Part shown: positions 7,933 through 13,760 of the stretch, piece by piece
Position numbering within the stretch: the first letter of the stretch is position 1
How the letters are laid out: each line of letters begins with the position of its first letter
Assembly: GCA_005885015.1 (NCBI GenBank)
Contig: VAYG01000024.1
Span: 1-13,760 of the forward strand
Length of the DNA: 13,760 nt
Source: Actinomycetota bacterium
Lineage (GTDB): Bacteria > Actinomycetota > UBA4738
Reading direction: 5' to 3'
Made by a program: the position numbers and the translations under genes
The notes under the pieces: generated by a model
What the model saw: the letters and a program-made list of their open reading frames with translations, nothing else
Told to the model about the DNA's origin: nothing
Databases searched by the model: none

Positions 7933-8936
7933 CAGGCCCGGTCCCGAACGGGCACCGGCACCTGCTGGAGGAGTTCCTCCAGGATGGCCAGAGAGGTCCG
8001 GCCGGTCATGGCCGCGTCGGCCGCCACCAGGATGCGGTGACCGAGCACCGGCCCCACCAGCACCTTCACGTCGTCGGGGATCACGTAATCGCGTCCATCG
8101 GAAGCGGCCAGCGACCGGGCCGCGCGCAACAGCATGATGGAAGCCCGGGGGCTGGCCCCCAGGTAGACGTCCGGATGCCGCCTGGTGGCGTCGGCCAGCG
8201 AGACGATGTAGCGCTGGATGGCCTGGGCCACGTGGACCTCGCGAGCCATCACGATCATCTCGGAGATCCCCCGAGCGTCCGCCACGGCGTCGATGTCGTC
8301 CAGCGTGGACGCGATCCCGTGCGTCAGCAGGATGCTGGCCTCCGACTCGGCGCTGGGGTAGCCGATGGACAGCCGCATCATGAAGCGGTCGAGCTGCGCC
8401 TCGGGGAGCGGATAGGTTCCCTCGTGCTCGATCGGGTTCTGGGTGGCGATGACCATGAACGGCACCCCGAGGTGGTAGGTGACGCCGTCCACCGTGACCT
8501 GGCGCTCCTCCATGCTCTCCAGCAGGGCCGACTGCGTCTTCGGGCTGGCCCGGTTGATCTCGTCCCCGAGCACCACGTTGGCGAAGATCGCCCCGGGCTT
8601 GAACTCGAAGTCACCGCGTTCCTGGTTGTAGACGTTCACGCCCGTGACGTCCGTCGGAAGGAGGTCGGGGGTGAACTGGATGCGGCGGAAGGAGCAGTCG
8701 ACGGACCGGGCGATCGACTTCGCCAGCATGGTCTTGCCGACGCCGGGAACGTCCTCGATCAGGAGATGCCCTTCCGCCATCAGGGCAACAAGGGCCAGCC
8801 GGACCTCATGCTCCTTGCCTTGGATCACTTGGCGGACGTTGTCCGCAATGCGGGAGAACGACGAAGCGAACCGTTCCCAATCCGCTGGCTCCCGCTCCGC
8901 GACCACGACGCCTCCGCCGTCGAACCGATCAGTCAT
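7932..8936 (-). CDS. MoxR-family AAA+ ATPase
   Basis: A 334-residue AAA+ ATPase of the MoxR group, chaperone-like enzymes that usually work with von Willebrand A-type partners. Walker A is DVPGVGKT (Lys68), Walker B is VVLGDEINRA (Asp125, Glu126) and sensor 1 is ATQNP (Asn167). The lid domain contains the expected GASPRAS and ALLESMEERQ-type motifs. A longer frame begins at TTG 8948, but that codon overlaps the ribosome site. GGAGG (8946-8942) followed five bases later by ATG (8936) decides the start. It is the first gene of a probable three-gene operon with the DUF58 and transglutaminase genes, transcribed away from the HNH and mraZ genes. Confidence 0.93.
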   Translation of the reverse strand: MTDRFDGGGVVVAEREPADWERFASSFSRIADNVRQVIQGKEHEVRLALVALMAEGHLLIEDVPGVGKTMLAKSIARSVDCSFRRIQFTPDLLPTDVTGVNVYNQERGDFEFKPGAIFANVVLGDEINRASPKTQSALLESMEERQVTVDGVTYHLGVPFMVIATQNPIEHEGTYPLPEAQLDRFMMRLSIGYPSAESEASILLTHGIASTLDDIDAVADARGISEMIVMAREVHVAQAIQRYIVSLADATRRHPDVYLGASPRASIMLLRAARSLAASDGRDYVIPDDVKVLVGPVLGHRILVAADAAMTGRTSLAILEELLQQVPVPVRDRA

Positions 8937-9205
8937 CTTATCCTCCAAATACGAGAACCAACCCGTCGAGGTTTCCCATGGGGCCGCACGCTGCGGCGAC
9001 GCACCACGTCAGAAGACGAAGCGAAGCCCGCCGGGGTTTCCGGATCCTTCGCCCGGCCGACGATGGGAAGAGCGAAGGGAAGACGGCACCGCTCCGCCCT
9101 CCGTTCCTGAAGACGCCCCGCGCGGCCCCTGTCATCGGGACCGGGCTTCTCGCCCGGTCCGGGCGCCCTTCAACCCTCAGGCGGAACGCGACGCCGTCCT
9201 CCCCG
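8937..9205 (-). other. Long non-coding leader upstream of moxR with strong hairpins
   Basis: The 371 bases between moxR and the divergent HNH gene hold no convincing gene. If the promoter at 9212-9241 is real, about 270 of them form the moxR leader. A perfect nine-base-pair stem (9138-9160, GGACCGGGC on the minus strand, loop GAGAA, then its complement) lies early in it. A six-base-pair stem with a three-base loop (8983-8997) lies about 47 bases before the start codon. I do not recognise a known riboswitch class. Confidence 0.35.
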
Positions 9206-9211
9206 GCTCGA

Positions 9212-9241
9212 ATTACAAGCATGTAAGTCGATGGATGTCAA
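9212..9241 (-). promoter_or_regulatory. Candidate sigma-70-type promoter of the moxR operon with an overlapping dyad
   Basis: On the minus strand TTGACA (9241-9236, perfect) and TGTAAT (9217-9212, five of six) are separated by 18 bases. An inverted repeat, TTACA-N4-TGTAA (9213-9226), overlaps the -10 element and the end of the spacer, a usual place for a repressor site. Start of transcription would be near 9205, well upstream of moxR. Confidence 0.5.
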
Positions 9242-9282
9242 GCCACCATCCGAATGGCACGTCCAGGATGCTGAAAGGCCGT

Positions 9283-9291
9283 TGTTATACT
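9283..9291 (+). promoter_or_regulatory. Extended -10 promoter of the HNH gene
   Basis: TGTTATACT is an extended -10 (TGn followed by TATACT). It lies 16 bases upstream of the GTG start, so transcription would begin near 9298 and give a leader of about ten bases. No good -35 is seen, as is usual for extended -10 promoters. Confidence 0.45.
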
Positions 9292-9307
9292 CGCCGCAGG
9301 TCAGAAG

Positions 9308-9787
9308 GTGGGTAGATCCCTTGTCCTCAACGCGACGGAGCACCCCCTCGCGGTCGTGCCGGCCCGAAGGGCAGTCGTGCTCGTGTTGAAGGAGAAGGCC
9401 GACATCGTCGCGTCGAACGGGATCGTCTTCCGTTCGGAGCATCTCGAGCTCCCGGCACCTTCCGTGGTCCGGCTCCGGTACTTCGTCCGAGTTCCCTATC
9501 GAGCGCAGGCGGCGCTCACCAGGCGGGCGGTGTTCGCCCGCGACGGCTGGGCCTGCCAATACTGCGGGGGGACCGCCGAGAACGTGGATCACGTGATCCC
9601 CAAGTCCCGGGGAGGCGAGCACAGTTGGGAGAACGTGGTCGCCGCGTGCCGCAGGTGCAACTCACGGAAGGAGAACCGGCAGCCGCAGGAGGTCGGGCTC
9701 CGGCTCCTCAGAGAGCCGTTCGCGCCCAAGGATGGGCTCCGACTCTCGCTCGGGCGCCTCGAGCCCGAGTGGGAGGCCTACCTGTAG
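9308..9787 (+). CDS. HNH endonuclease family protein
   Basis: A 159-residue protein with a zinc-ribbon HNH fold in the C-terminal half: CQYC (Cys83, Cys86), VDHVIPKSRGG (Asp94, His95), ENVV (Asn109) and CRRC (Cys114, Cys117). All metal and catalytic positions of the HNH type are present. The N-terminal half (SLVLNATEHPLAVVPARRAVVLVL) is typical of a widespread, mostly uncharacterised bacterial HNH group found as single chromosomal genes. Such proteins may nick or cut DNA, but the role of this group is not known. GTG at 9308 is taken as the start because the family begins with a short run before LVLNA; AGG at 9298-9300 is a weak ribosome site. It stands between the moxR operon and mraZ with its own promoter. 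Confidence 0.85.
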   Translation: MGRSLVLNATEHPLAVVPARRAVVLVLKEKADIVASNGIVFRSEHLELPAPSVVRLRYFVRVPYRAQAALTRRAVFARDGWACQYCGGTAENVDHVIPKSRGGEHSWENVVAACRRCNSRKENRQPQEVGLRLLREPFAPKDGLRLSLGRLEPEWEAYL

Positions 9788-9891
9788 CCGCGGTCCGGCT
9801 CCTCCCGCCAGCTGCCTGACGCACCAACCTCCCTGGCCTCCGGCCGGCCCGGCGACGCCCTCAAGATCCTCCAACTGGTTGCCGAAGCATC

Positions 9892-9920
9892 TTGACGTGG
9901 TGGAGTGCAAGTGGCATAAA
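9892..9920 (+). promoter_or_regulatory. Promoter of the mraZ-led dcw operon
   Basis: TTGACG (9892-9897) and CATAAA (9915-9920) are separated by 17 bases. Transcription would start near 9927, which favours the GTG at 9952 over the upstream in-frame starts at 9892 and 9932. The MraZ-type repeats run through this promoter. Confidence 0.55.
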
Positions 9921-9935
9921 CGTGGGGCTCAGTGG
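9897..9935 (+). promoter_or_regulatory. MraZ operator: phased GTGG repeats
   Basis: GTGG occurs at 9900, 9911, 9922 and 9932, spaced 11, 11 and 10 bases, with an extra overlapping copy at 9897. Short G-rich direct repeats at one helical turn, just upstream of mraZ, are the known binding pattern of the MraZ ring; the E. coli site is a TGGG-type repeat with a 10-base period. The repeats cover the promoter spacer, the start point and the early leader, so binding would block transcription of the cluster. Confidence 0.65.
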
Positions 9936-9951
9936 AGGAGAAGGGCCCCAA

Positions 9952-10386
9952 GTGGCTGAACTGCTCGGCCAGCATCGCTATCAGCTCGATGCGAAAGGAC
10001 GGATCGCCTTGCCGGCGAAGTTTCGGGACGCCTACGCCGACGGGGTCTATCTGACGCTGGGCGAGGACGGCTGCCTCTACGCCTTCCCCAAAGAGGAGTG
10101 GAACCGCCGGCGCGACGAGCTGCGGGCCCACGGAGCGGGGGGGCAGGCCTCACGGGCCAGGGCGCGGATGTTCTTCGGCAACGCGGAGCGGGCGGACCTC
10201 GACGGGCAGGGGAGGCTGGTCGTCCCCCAGAAGCTCCGGTCTCAGGTCGGGCTGACCCGCGAGGCCATCGTCCTCGGCGTGTCGGACTGGCTGGAGATCT
10301 GGCCGGCGTCCGTGTGGGACCGCTACGAGCAGCAGCACGCCGGCGCGTACGCCACCGGCGCCCTGGATCCGCAGGCCAACCGCTGA
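9952..10386 (+). CDS. mraZ: MraZ transcriptional regulator of the dcw cluster
   Basis: A 144-residue AbrB-like DNA-binding protein with the two tandem SpoVT/AbrB-type halves of MraZ. Each half carries the D-x3-R signature: LDAKGRIALP (Asp13, Arg17) and LDGQGRLVVP (Asp84, Arg88). MraZ assembles into a ring and represses the operon it heads. The frame is open back to 9892, but the leader there is the operator. GTG at 9952 has GGAGGAGAAGGG directly upstream and gives the usual length of about 145 residues. The next gene starts 46 bases after the stop. Confidence 0.93.
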   Translation: MAELLGQHRYQLDAKGRIALPAKFRDAYADGVYLTLGEDGCLYAFPKEEWNRRRDELRAHGAGGQASRARARMFFGNAERADLDGQGRLVVPQKLRSQVGLTREAIVLGVSDWLEIWPASVWDRYEQQHAGAYATGALDPQANR

Positions 10387-10432
10387 CCACGGCGGAGGGC
10401 AATCGGGATGAGTCGACAGGAAGGAGGCAACG

Positions 10433-10549
10433 GTGAAGGGACCGCTGATGTCGGAGATCCGCCAGAGCTTCTCGTTGATGGGGCTGATGGCGGTCATCGT
10501 GGCGAGCTACGTCGGCCTGGGATTGCTGGCCACCCGGTTGCTTGGATAG
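10433..10549 (+). CDS. 38-residue single-pass membrane peptide between mraZ and rsmH
   Basis: A short frame begins at GTG 10433, five bases after a very strong ribosome site (AAGGAGG, 10421-10427). It reads MKGPLMSEIRQSFSLMGLMA and then a hydrophobic stretch to TAG at 10547-10549. Residues 15-33 form one transmembrane helix; the N-terminal side is polar and charged and the C-terminus ends RLLG. The stop overlaps the rsmH start by eight bases. rsmH starts with TTG and lacks its own ribosome site, so translation of this peptide probably feeds rsmH. I do not recognise a family. The strong ribosome site, membrane-like sequence and coupling support a real gene; a pure leader peptide is the alternative. 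Confidence 0.6.
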   Translation: MKGPLMSEIRQSFSLMGLMAVIVASYVGLGLLATRLLG

Positions 10550-11426
10550 CCCGCACCGCCCCGCGCTCGCGTCCGAGGTGGTGGAGCTCCTCAGGGGGAA
10601 GGCGGTCGTGATCGACGCGACCGTCGGAGCGGGCGGCCACGCGGAAGCGTTGCTCCAGTCGGGCGTGGACACCGTGCTCGGCCTCGACCGGGACGCGTCG
10701 GCCGTCGAACTGGCCTCCGGCCGGCTGGCCAGGTTCGCCGGGCGGTTCCGCGCCGTCGTCTCACCGTTCTCGCGCCTTGCCGAGGCCGCCGCCGATGCGG
10801 GCATCGACCGAGCCGGCGGAGTGCTCTACGACCTGGGGGTCTCGTCCATGCAGCTCGACGAGCCCGAGCGTGGGTTCAGCTACCGGCTGGCGGGTCCCCT
10901 CGACATGCGGATGGATCGCAGCGGCCAGGTCCGCGCCGCGGGGGACGTCGTGAACACCTACCGCCAGGAGGACCTCGAACGGATCCTCGCGGACTACGGA
11001 GAGGAACGCTTCGCCCGCCGGGTCTCCAAGGCCATCGTCCGGGCACGGGCCCGTGGCAACCTCCGCACGACCGAAGAGCTCGCCGCCGTGGTGGCGGGCG
11101 CCGTCCCCCGACAACGCGGGGGCCCACATCCCGCCAGGCGCACGTTCCAGGCGCTCCGTATCGAGGTGAACCAGGAGCTCGAGGAGCTCGCCGCCTCCCT
11201 TCCTCAGGCGGTGGGCCTCCTCGAGCCCGAAGGACGGCTGGTGGTCCTGTCCTACCATTCGCTGGAAGACCGCATCGTCAAGCAGTTCGTGCGGGCCGAT
11301 CCCTCCTTGCGGTCGATCACCAAGAAACCGGTCAGGGCGTCCGCGGCGGAGATCGAGGCCAACCCGAGGGCGCGGAGCGTTCGGCTTCGGGCGGCAGAAC
11401 TCGTGGCGTCGGAAGCCGCGGCATGA
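10542..11426 (+). CDS. rsmH: 16S rRNA (cytosine-1402-N4)-methyltransferase
   Basis: A 294-residue S-adenosylmethionine-dependent enzyme that methylates N4 of C1402 in 16S rRNA at the ribosomal P site. Motifs in order: cofactor loop IDATVGAGGHAEALL (24-38), GLDRDASAVE (47-56), YDLGVSSMQLDEPERGFSY (96-114), PLDMRMD (119-125), GEERFARRVSKAI (153-165), RTFQALRIEVNQEL (200-213) and VVLSYHSLEDRIVKQF (234-249). The length is slightly short of the usual 310. The start is TTG at 10542, overlapping the preceding small gene by eight bases. Its stop overlaps the ftsL start in an ATGA arrangement. Confidence 0.95.
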   Translation: MDSPHRPALASEVVELLRGKAVVIDATVGAGGHAEALLQSGVDTVLGLDRDASAVELASGRLARFAGRFRAVVSPFSRLAEAAADAGIDRAGGVLYDLGVSSMQLDEPERGFSYRLAGPLDMRMDRSGQVRAAGDVVNTYRQEDLERILADYGEERFARRVSKAIVRARARGNLRTTEELAAVVAGAVPRQRGGPHPARRTFQALRIEVNQELEELAASLPQAVGLLEPEGRLVVLSYHSLEDRIVKQFVRADPSLRSITKKPVRASAAEIEANPRARSVRLRAAELVASEAAA

Positions 11427-11836
11427 CTGGGTCCCGCCGGCGGCGGCGCCGATCGCGGCTCCGGCTCCGGCTCGTGCGCCCGGCCGGCCGGCGCCGCATG
11501 CCGTTCCTGCTCGCGGCCTTCCTGGCCATCGGCTCCCTCGTCGTGGCCGTGGTCACCCTCCAGGCCCTCGTGGCTCAGGGCTCGTTCCGGATGCAGGAGC
11601 TGGCGCGGAAGAACGGCGAGCTGTCGCAGTCCGCCGGGAGGCTCCAGCTCCAGATCGCTCAGCTCTCCGCGCCCGACCGGATCGCCGGCCAAGCTCGTCG
11701 GCTCGGTTACCGGCTCCCCGATCCTGCCGAGCTGCATACCATCACCGTTCGAAGCGCGACGAGAGACGGAGCCGCCGGTGCCCGCCTCGACGACACCCTC
11801 CCCTCGGTCGAGCGGCAGCTCGGAGCGAAGCCGTGA
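11423..11836 (+). CDS. ftsL: FtsL-like cell division protein
   Basis: A 137-residue bitopic membrane protein placed where ftsL belongs. It has a very basic cytoplasmic start (residues 5-25), one transmembrane helix (about 26-52) and a short external helix likely to form a coiled coil (about 55-80). The tail motif is LSAPDRIAGQARRLGYRLPD, the usual FtsL/septum-initiator ending. FtsL links FtsQ and FtsB to FtsW and FtsI in the divisome. Sequence conservation in this family is low; the call rests on topology, the tail motif and gene order. Both borders are four-base overlaps: ATGA with rsmH and GTGA with ftsI. Confidence 0.82.
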   Translation: MTGSRRRRRRSRLRLRLVRPAGRRRMPFLLAAFLAIGSLVVAVVTLQALVAQGSFRMQELARKNGELSQSAGRLQLQIAQLSAPDRIAGQARRLGYRLPDPAELHTITVRSATRDGAAGARLDDTLPSVERQLGAKP

Positions 11837-13281
11837 CCACCGCGGGCACGCCCGCGGTGGCCGGGCGGCGCCGCTCGGGGCCCGGCGGCTCCTCGTCGCG
11901 AAGCGCGCCCACGGCCCGGCGGTTGGTGGCGCTCATGGCCGCGCTGGCCCTGGGACTGTCGGCGATCCTCGTCCGGCTCGTCCAGCTCCAGGTGCACGAC
12001 GCGTCGGCCTACCGAGCGCTGGCGTGGGGACAGCGCGTCCGGACCATCGAGCTGCCGGCCTCGCGCGGGTCCATCTTCGATCGCGACGGGCAGGAGCTGG
12101 CCCTGTCGCTGCCCGCGAGGGCGATCTACGCGAGGCCCCCACTGGTGAGCGACCCGGCCGGCGAGGCCCGAACGGTGGCCTCCATCCTGAAGCTCGATCC
12201 CGCCGGTGTCAGGGCGGCCCTGAAGAACACCGGTCCCTTCGTGTACCTGGCGCGAGGAGTGGAGCCGGCCGCGGCAGCGGCTCTTGAGGCAAAGCACCTC
12301 CCGGGCATCGGGTCGCTGCCCGAGACCAAGCGGTACTACCCCGGCGGTGTGCTGGCTCCTCAGGTGCTCGGGTTCGTCGGTGTGGACGGGTCGGGGCTGG
12401 CCGGGCTGGAGCAGCAATACCAGAAGGTCCTGGCGGGGCGGCCGGGCCACGCGGTGGTGGAAGCCGACCCCAGCGGGGTGCTGATCCCGCAAGGCGAGAA
12501 CGTGGACGTCCCTTCCGTCCCGGGGTCGGACCTGGTGCTCACCCTCGATCGCCAGATCCAGTTCAGGGCCCAGCAGGTGCTCCAGCGGGCGGTCAAGTCC
12601 AATCACGCCCGGGGCGGGACGGTCATCGTCCTCGATCCTCGGAGCGGAGACATTCTGGCCATGGCCGACTACCCGTGGTTCGATCCCAACGACCTGACCG
12701 ACGCGAGCTGGGAGGCCATCCGCAACCGCGCGGTGACGGACGCGTACGAGCCCGGATCGGTGAACAAGATCGTTACGGCAGCCGCTGCTGTGCAGGAGAG
12801 TCGGCTCAAGCTCGACCAGAGGTTGACGGTTCCGGGCTACTATTGGCTCTACACGAAACGGTTCACCGACGTGCACCCGCACCCGGCGGAGCCCATGACC
12901 CTCGGCGACATCCTGGCCTTCTCCAGCAACGTGGGGACGATCAAGGTGGCCGCCTTGCTGGGACCCAAGCTCCTCTATCAGTACCTGCAGCGGTTCGGGC
13001 TCACCCGGCCCACGGGCCTGGGGTTCCCCGGAGAGTCCGGTGGCATCCTCCCCCCGCCATCCGAGTGGAGCGGGACCAGCATGGGGACCATCCCCATCGG
13101 CCAGGGGATCGCGGTGACCCCTCTCCAGATGGCCTCCGTGTACGGCACGATCGCCAACGACGGAATATGGGTGCAGCCGCGGCTGCTCCGGGGAGCGGTC
13201 GGGGCCGACGGCCGGTTCCGGCCGGCGGCCGCCGGGGCCACCCGGGTTGGACCTCGCCGGATCGGTACGCCAGGCCGGTGA
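11833..13281 (+). CDS. ftsI: Peptidoglycan D,D-transpeptidase FtsI (PBP3), N-terminal part; reading frame broken by an inverted join
   Basis: The septal transpeptidase that cross-links peptidoglycan at division. It has a basic cytoplasmic start, a transmembrane helix (about residues 30-52), a dimerisation domain (RGSIFDRDGQELALS, 78-92) and the transpeptidase domain with SVNK (catalytic Ser309, Lys312) and SSN (364-366). Homology continues to about residue 471 (GRFRPAAAGATR). The last ten or so residues to the TGA at 13279-13281 are unlike the family, and KTG motif 3 is missing. That motif lies on the minus strand at the window's end. The visible protein is 482 residues, about 120 short of the family. 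As it stands it would be inactive; since ftsI is essential, the break is probably not in the cell's main copy. Confidence 0.9.
   Translation: MTTAGTPAVAGRRRSGPGGSSSRSAPTARRLVALMAALALGLSAILVRLVQLQVHDASAYRALAWGQRVRTIELPASRGSIFDRDGQELALSLPARAIYARPPLVSDPAGEARTVASILKLDPAGVRAALKNTGPFVYLARGVEPAAAAALEAKHLPGIGSLPETKRYYPGGVLAPQVLGFVGVDGSGLAGLEQQYQKVLAGRPGHAVVEADPSGVLIPQGENVDVPSVPGSDLVLTLDRQIQFRAQQVLQRAVKSNHARGGTVIVLDPRSGDILAMADYPWFDPNDLTDASWEAIRNRAVTDAYEPGSVNKIVTAAAAVQESRLKLDQRLTVPGYYWLYTKRFTDVHPHPAEPMTLGDILAFSSNVGTIKVAALLGPKLLYQYLQRFGLTRPTGLGFPGESGGILPPPSEWSGTSMGTIPIGQGIAVTPLQMASVYGTIANDGIWVQPRLLRGAVGADGRFRPAAAGATRVGPRRIGTPGR
13238..13249. other. ftsI: Inversion / chimera junction within ftsI
   Basis: Left of this point the plus strand encodes FtsI up to residue 471; right of it the minus strand encodes the start of MurE, reading toward the junction and losing homology exactly here. 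The two coding signals meet at CCCGGG (13241-13246), which is its own reverse complement. No duplication or insertion sequence is seen at the join. Confidence 0.75.
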
Positions 13282-13381
13282 CCGGGATGCTCCCGTTCCC
13301 GCGGACGCGCGCATACGGCACGTCGCCGAGGAGCTCGGCGAGCATCCTGCCCACGGCGGGCTCAGCGGGTTCATCCGCCAC
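13241..13381 (-). CDS. murE: MurE (UDP-MurNAc-tripeptide synthetase) N-terminal fragment, inverted
   Basis: Forty-seven codons on the minus strand resemble the Mur ligase N-terminal domain, which binds the UDP-sugar: RMLAELLGDVP, then VTGLAYRSGEVQPG, which fits the MurE pattern (V-T-G-x-A-Y-x-S-x-x-V-x-P-G). GTG at 13381 is preceded by GGAGG about nine bases upstream. The frame continues past 13241 only as antisense of ftsI, so the gene is cut there; the expected next residues, DLF, are missing. The preceding gene on this strand is the ftsI end, which is the normal ftsI-murE order. Identification rests on a short stretch plus that order. Confidence 0.65.
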
Positions 13382-13476
13382 GTCCGGTGTCCTCCAGGAA
13401 GATGCAGGGGGGCGGTCGGAGGTTTCGTCGGGGCGCTTGACTGGGGGCGCGGACGCGGGCATCGGGGTTCTCGCCC

Positions 13477-13760
13477 CTAGCCGTTCGCCGGGTTAAGGGC
13501 GTGCGGGGGGACGGGGAGGCCGGGAGCGGGGGGAACCCGCAACCGGGCCAGGGCGAACCTGGCCACGTCCTGGAACAGGGGGGCCGCGGCGATCCCCCCG
13601 TAGACGGTGGCCGGCTCGTCGAGGACGGCCGCCACCACCAGCGCCGGTCGGGCCGCCGGGACGAACCCGATGAAGGAGGCCACGTACTTCCCCACCGCGT
13701 AACCGGTTCCGTCGGAGTTCACCTTCCTCGCCGTGCCGGTCTTTCCGGCCACCCAGTACC
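13477..13760 (-). CDS. ftsI: FtsI C-terminal fragment with the KTGT motif, inverted and open at the window edge
   Basis: The minus strand reads YWVAGKTGTARKV, the third active-site motif (KTG) of class B penicillin-binding proteins. ASFIGFVPAARPALVVAAVL, the stretch ATVYGGIAAAPLFQDVARFA and a proline-rich end stopping at TAG (13479-13477) follow. This is exactly the part missing from the plus-strand ftsI fragment. About 30 residues between the two fragments are not in the window and should lie just past 13760. The frame is open at the edge; the GTG at 13752 is internal, not a start. A 95-base spacer leads to the murE start on the same strand. Confidence 0.85.
   Translation of the reverse strand, partial: YWVAGKTGTARKVNSDGTGYAVGKYVASFIGFVPAARPALVVAAVLDEPATVYGGIAAAPLFQDVARFALARLRVPPAPGLPVPPHALNPANG

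Noticed and set aside
8938..9222. A 94-codon frame on the minus strand ending one base before the moxR ATG region
   Set aside because: Its ATG overlaps the likely -10 element so it would not be transcribed from that promoter. No ribosome site or domain is seen, and third-position GC is lower than in neighbouring genes. It is more likely leader sequence.
9786..9800. Small hairpin AGCCG-cggtc-CGGCT at the HNH stop codon
   Set aside because: Only five base pairs and no following T-tract; such stems are common by chance at this GC content.
9892..9951. N-terminal extension of MraZ
   Set aside because: This stretch is the promoter and GTGG operator. MraZ proteins begin a few residues before the LGxHxxxLDxKGR motif, which matches GTG at 9952.
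13247..13496. Plus-strand frames across the end of the window as a new gene downstream of ftsI
   Set aside because: The minus strand here encodes recognisable MurE and FtsI sequence; the plus-strand translations have no family features.

Overview
The window is a GC-rich stretch (third codon positions are mostly G or C) from an actinobacterium. It carries a DUF3040 gene, a family essentially confined to Actinomycetota. It also has the actinobacterial order of a moxR / DUF58 / transglutaminase unit upstream of the mraZ-rsmH-ftsL-ftsI division and cell-wall (dcw) cluster. The genes do not point to a specific genus; an uncultured actinomycetote is the best reading.

Layout. (1) 2-3244, plus strand: the 3' end of a dnaE/dnaE2-type polymerase gene with a frameshift, an MFS exporter, and dinB (Pol IV), tightly packed. 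(2) 3288-4404, plus strand: a small DUF3040 membrane protein behind a TATAAT element, then a MerR-type regulator starting at TTG. (3) 4391-4431: a strong hairpin shared by two convergent genes, with both stop codons inside its stem. (4) 8936-4421, minus strand: moxR, DUF58 and a TgpA-like transglutaminase in overlapping order, a probable operon. A promoter about 270 bp upstream would give it a long leader with hairpins. (5) 9283-9787, plus strand: an HNH endonuclease behind an extended -10 element. (6) 9892-13281, plus strand: a promoter overlaid by phased GTGG repeats (the MraZ operator), mraZ, a 38-residue membrane peptide gene, rsmH, ftsL and ftsI, with overlapping or near-overlapping starts and stops. 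(7) 13241-13760: an inverted segment.

How it fits together: mraZ sets dcw expression, rsmH methylates 16S rRNA, and ftsL and ftsI build the septum. The MoxR/DUF58/transglutaminase unit is probably an envelope-associated AAA+ and cysteine-protease-like system. The dnaE fragment and dinB suggest DNA damage tolerance.

The most striking point is at the right edge. The plus-strand ftsI frame loses homology near 13241, before its KTG motif. The missing C-terminus, including the KTGT motif, lies on the minus strand (13760-13477), followed on that strand by the start of murE (13381-13241). So the ftsI-murE boundary is present but flipped. The join sits on a CCCGGG palindrome. This is either a small real inversion or, more likely, an assembly or amplification chimera. 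I see no CRISPR array, tRNA, rRNA or insertion sequence, and no convincing new multi-gene system.
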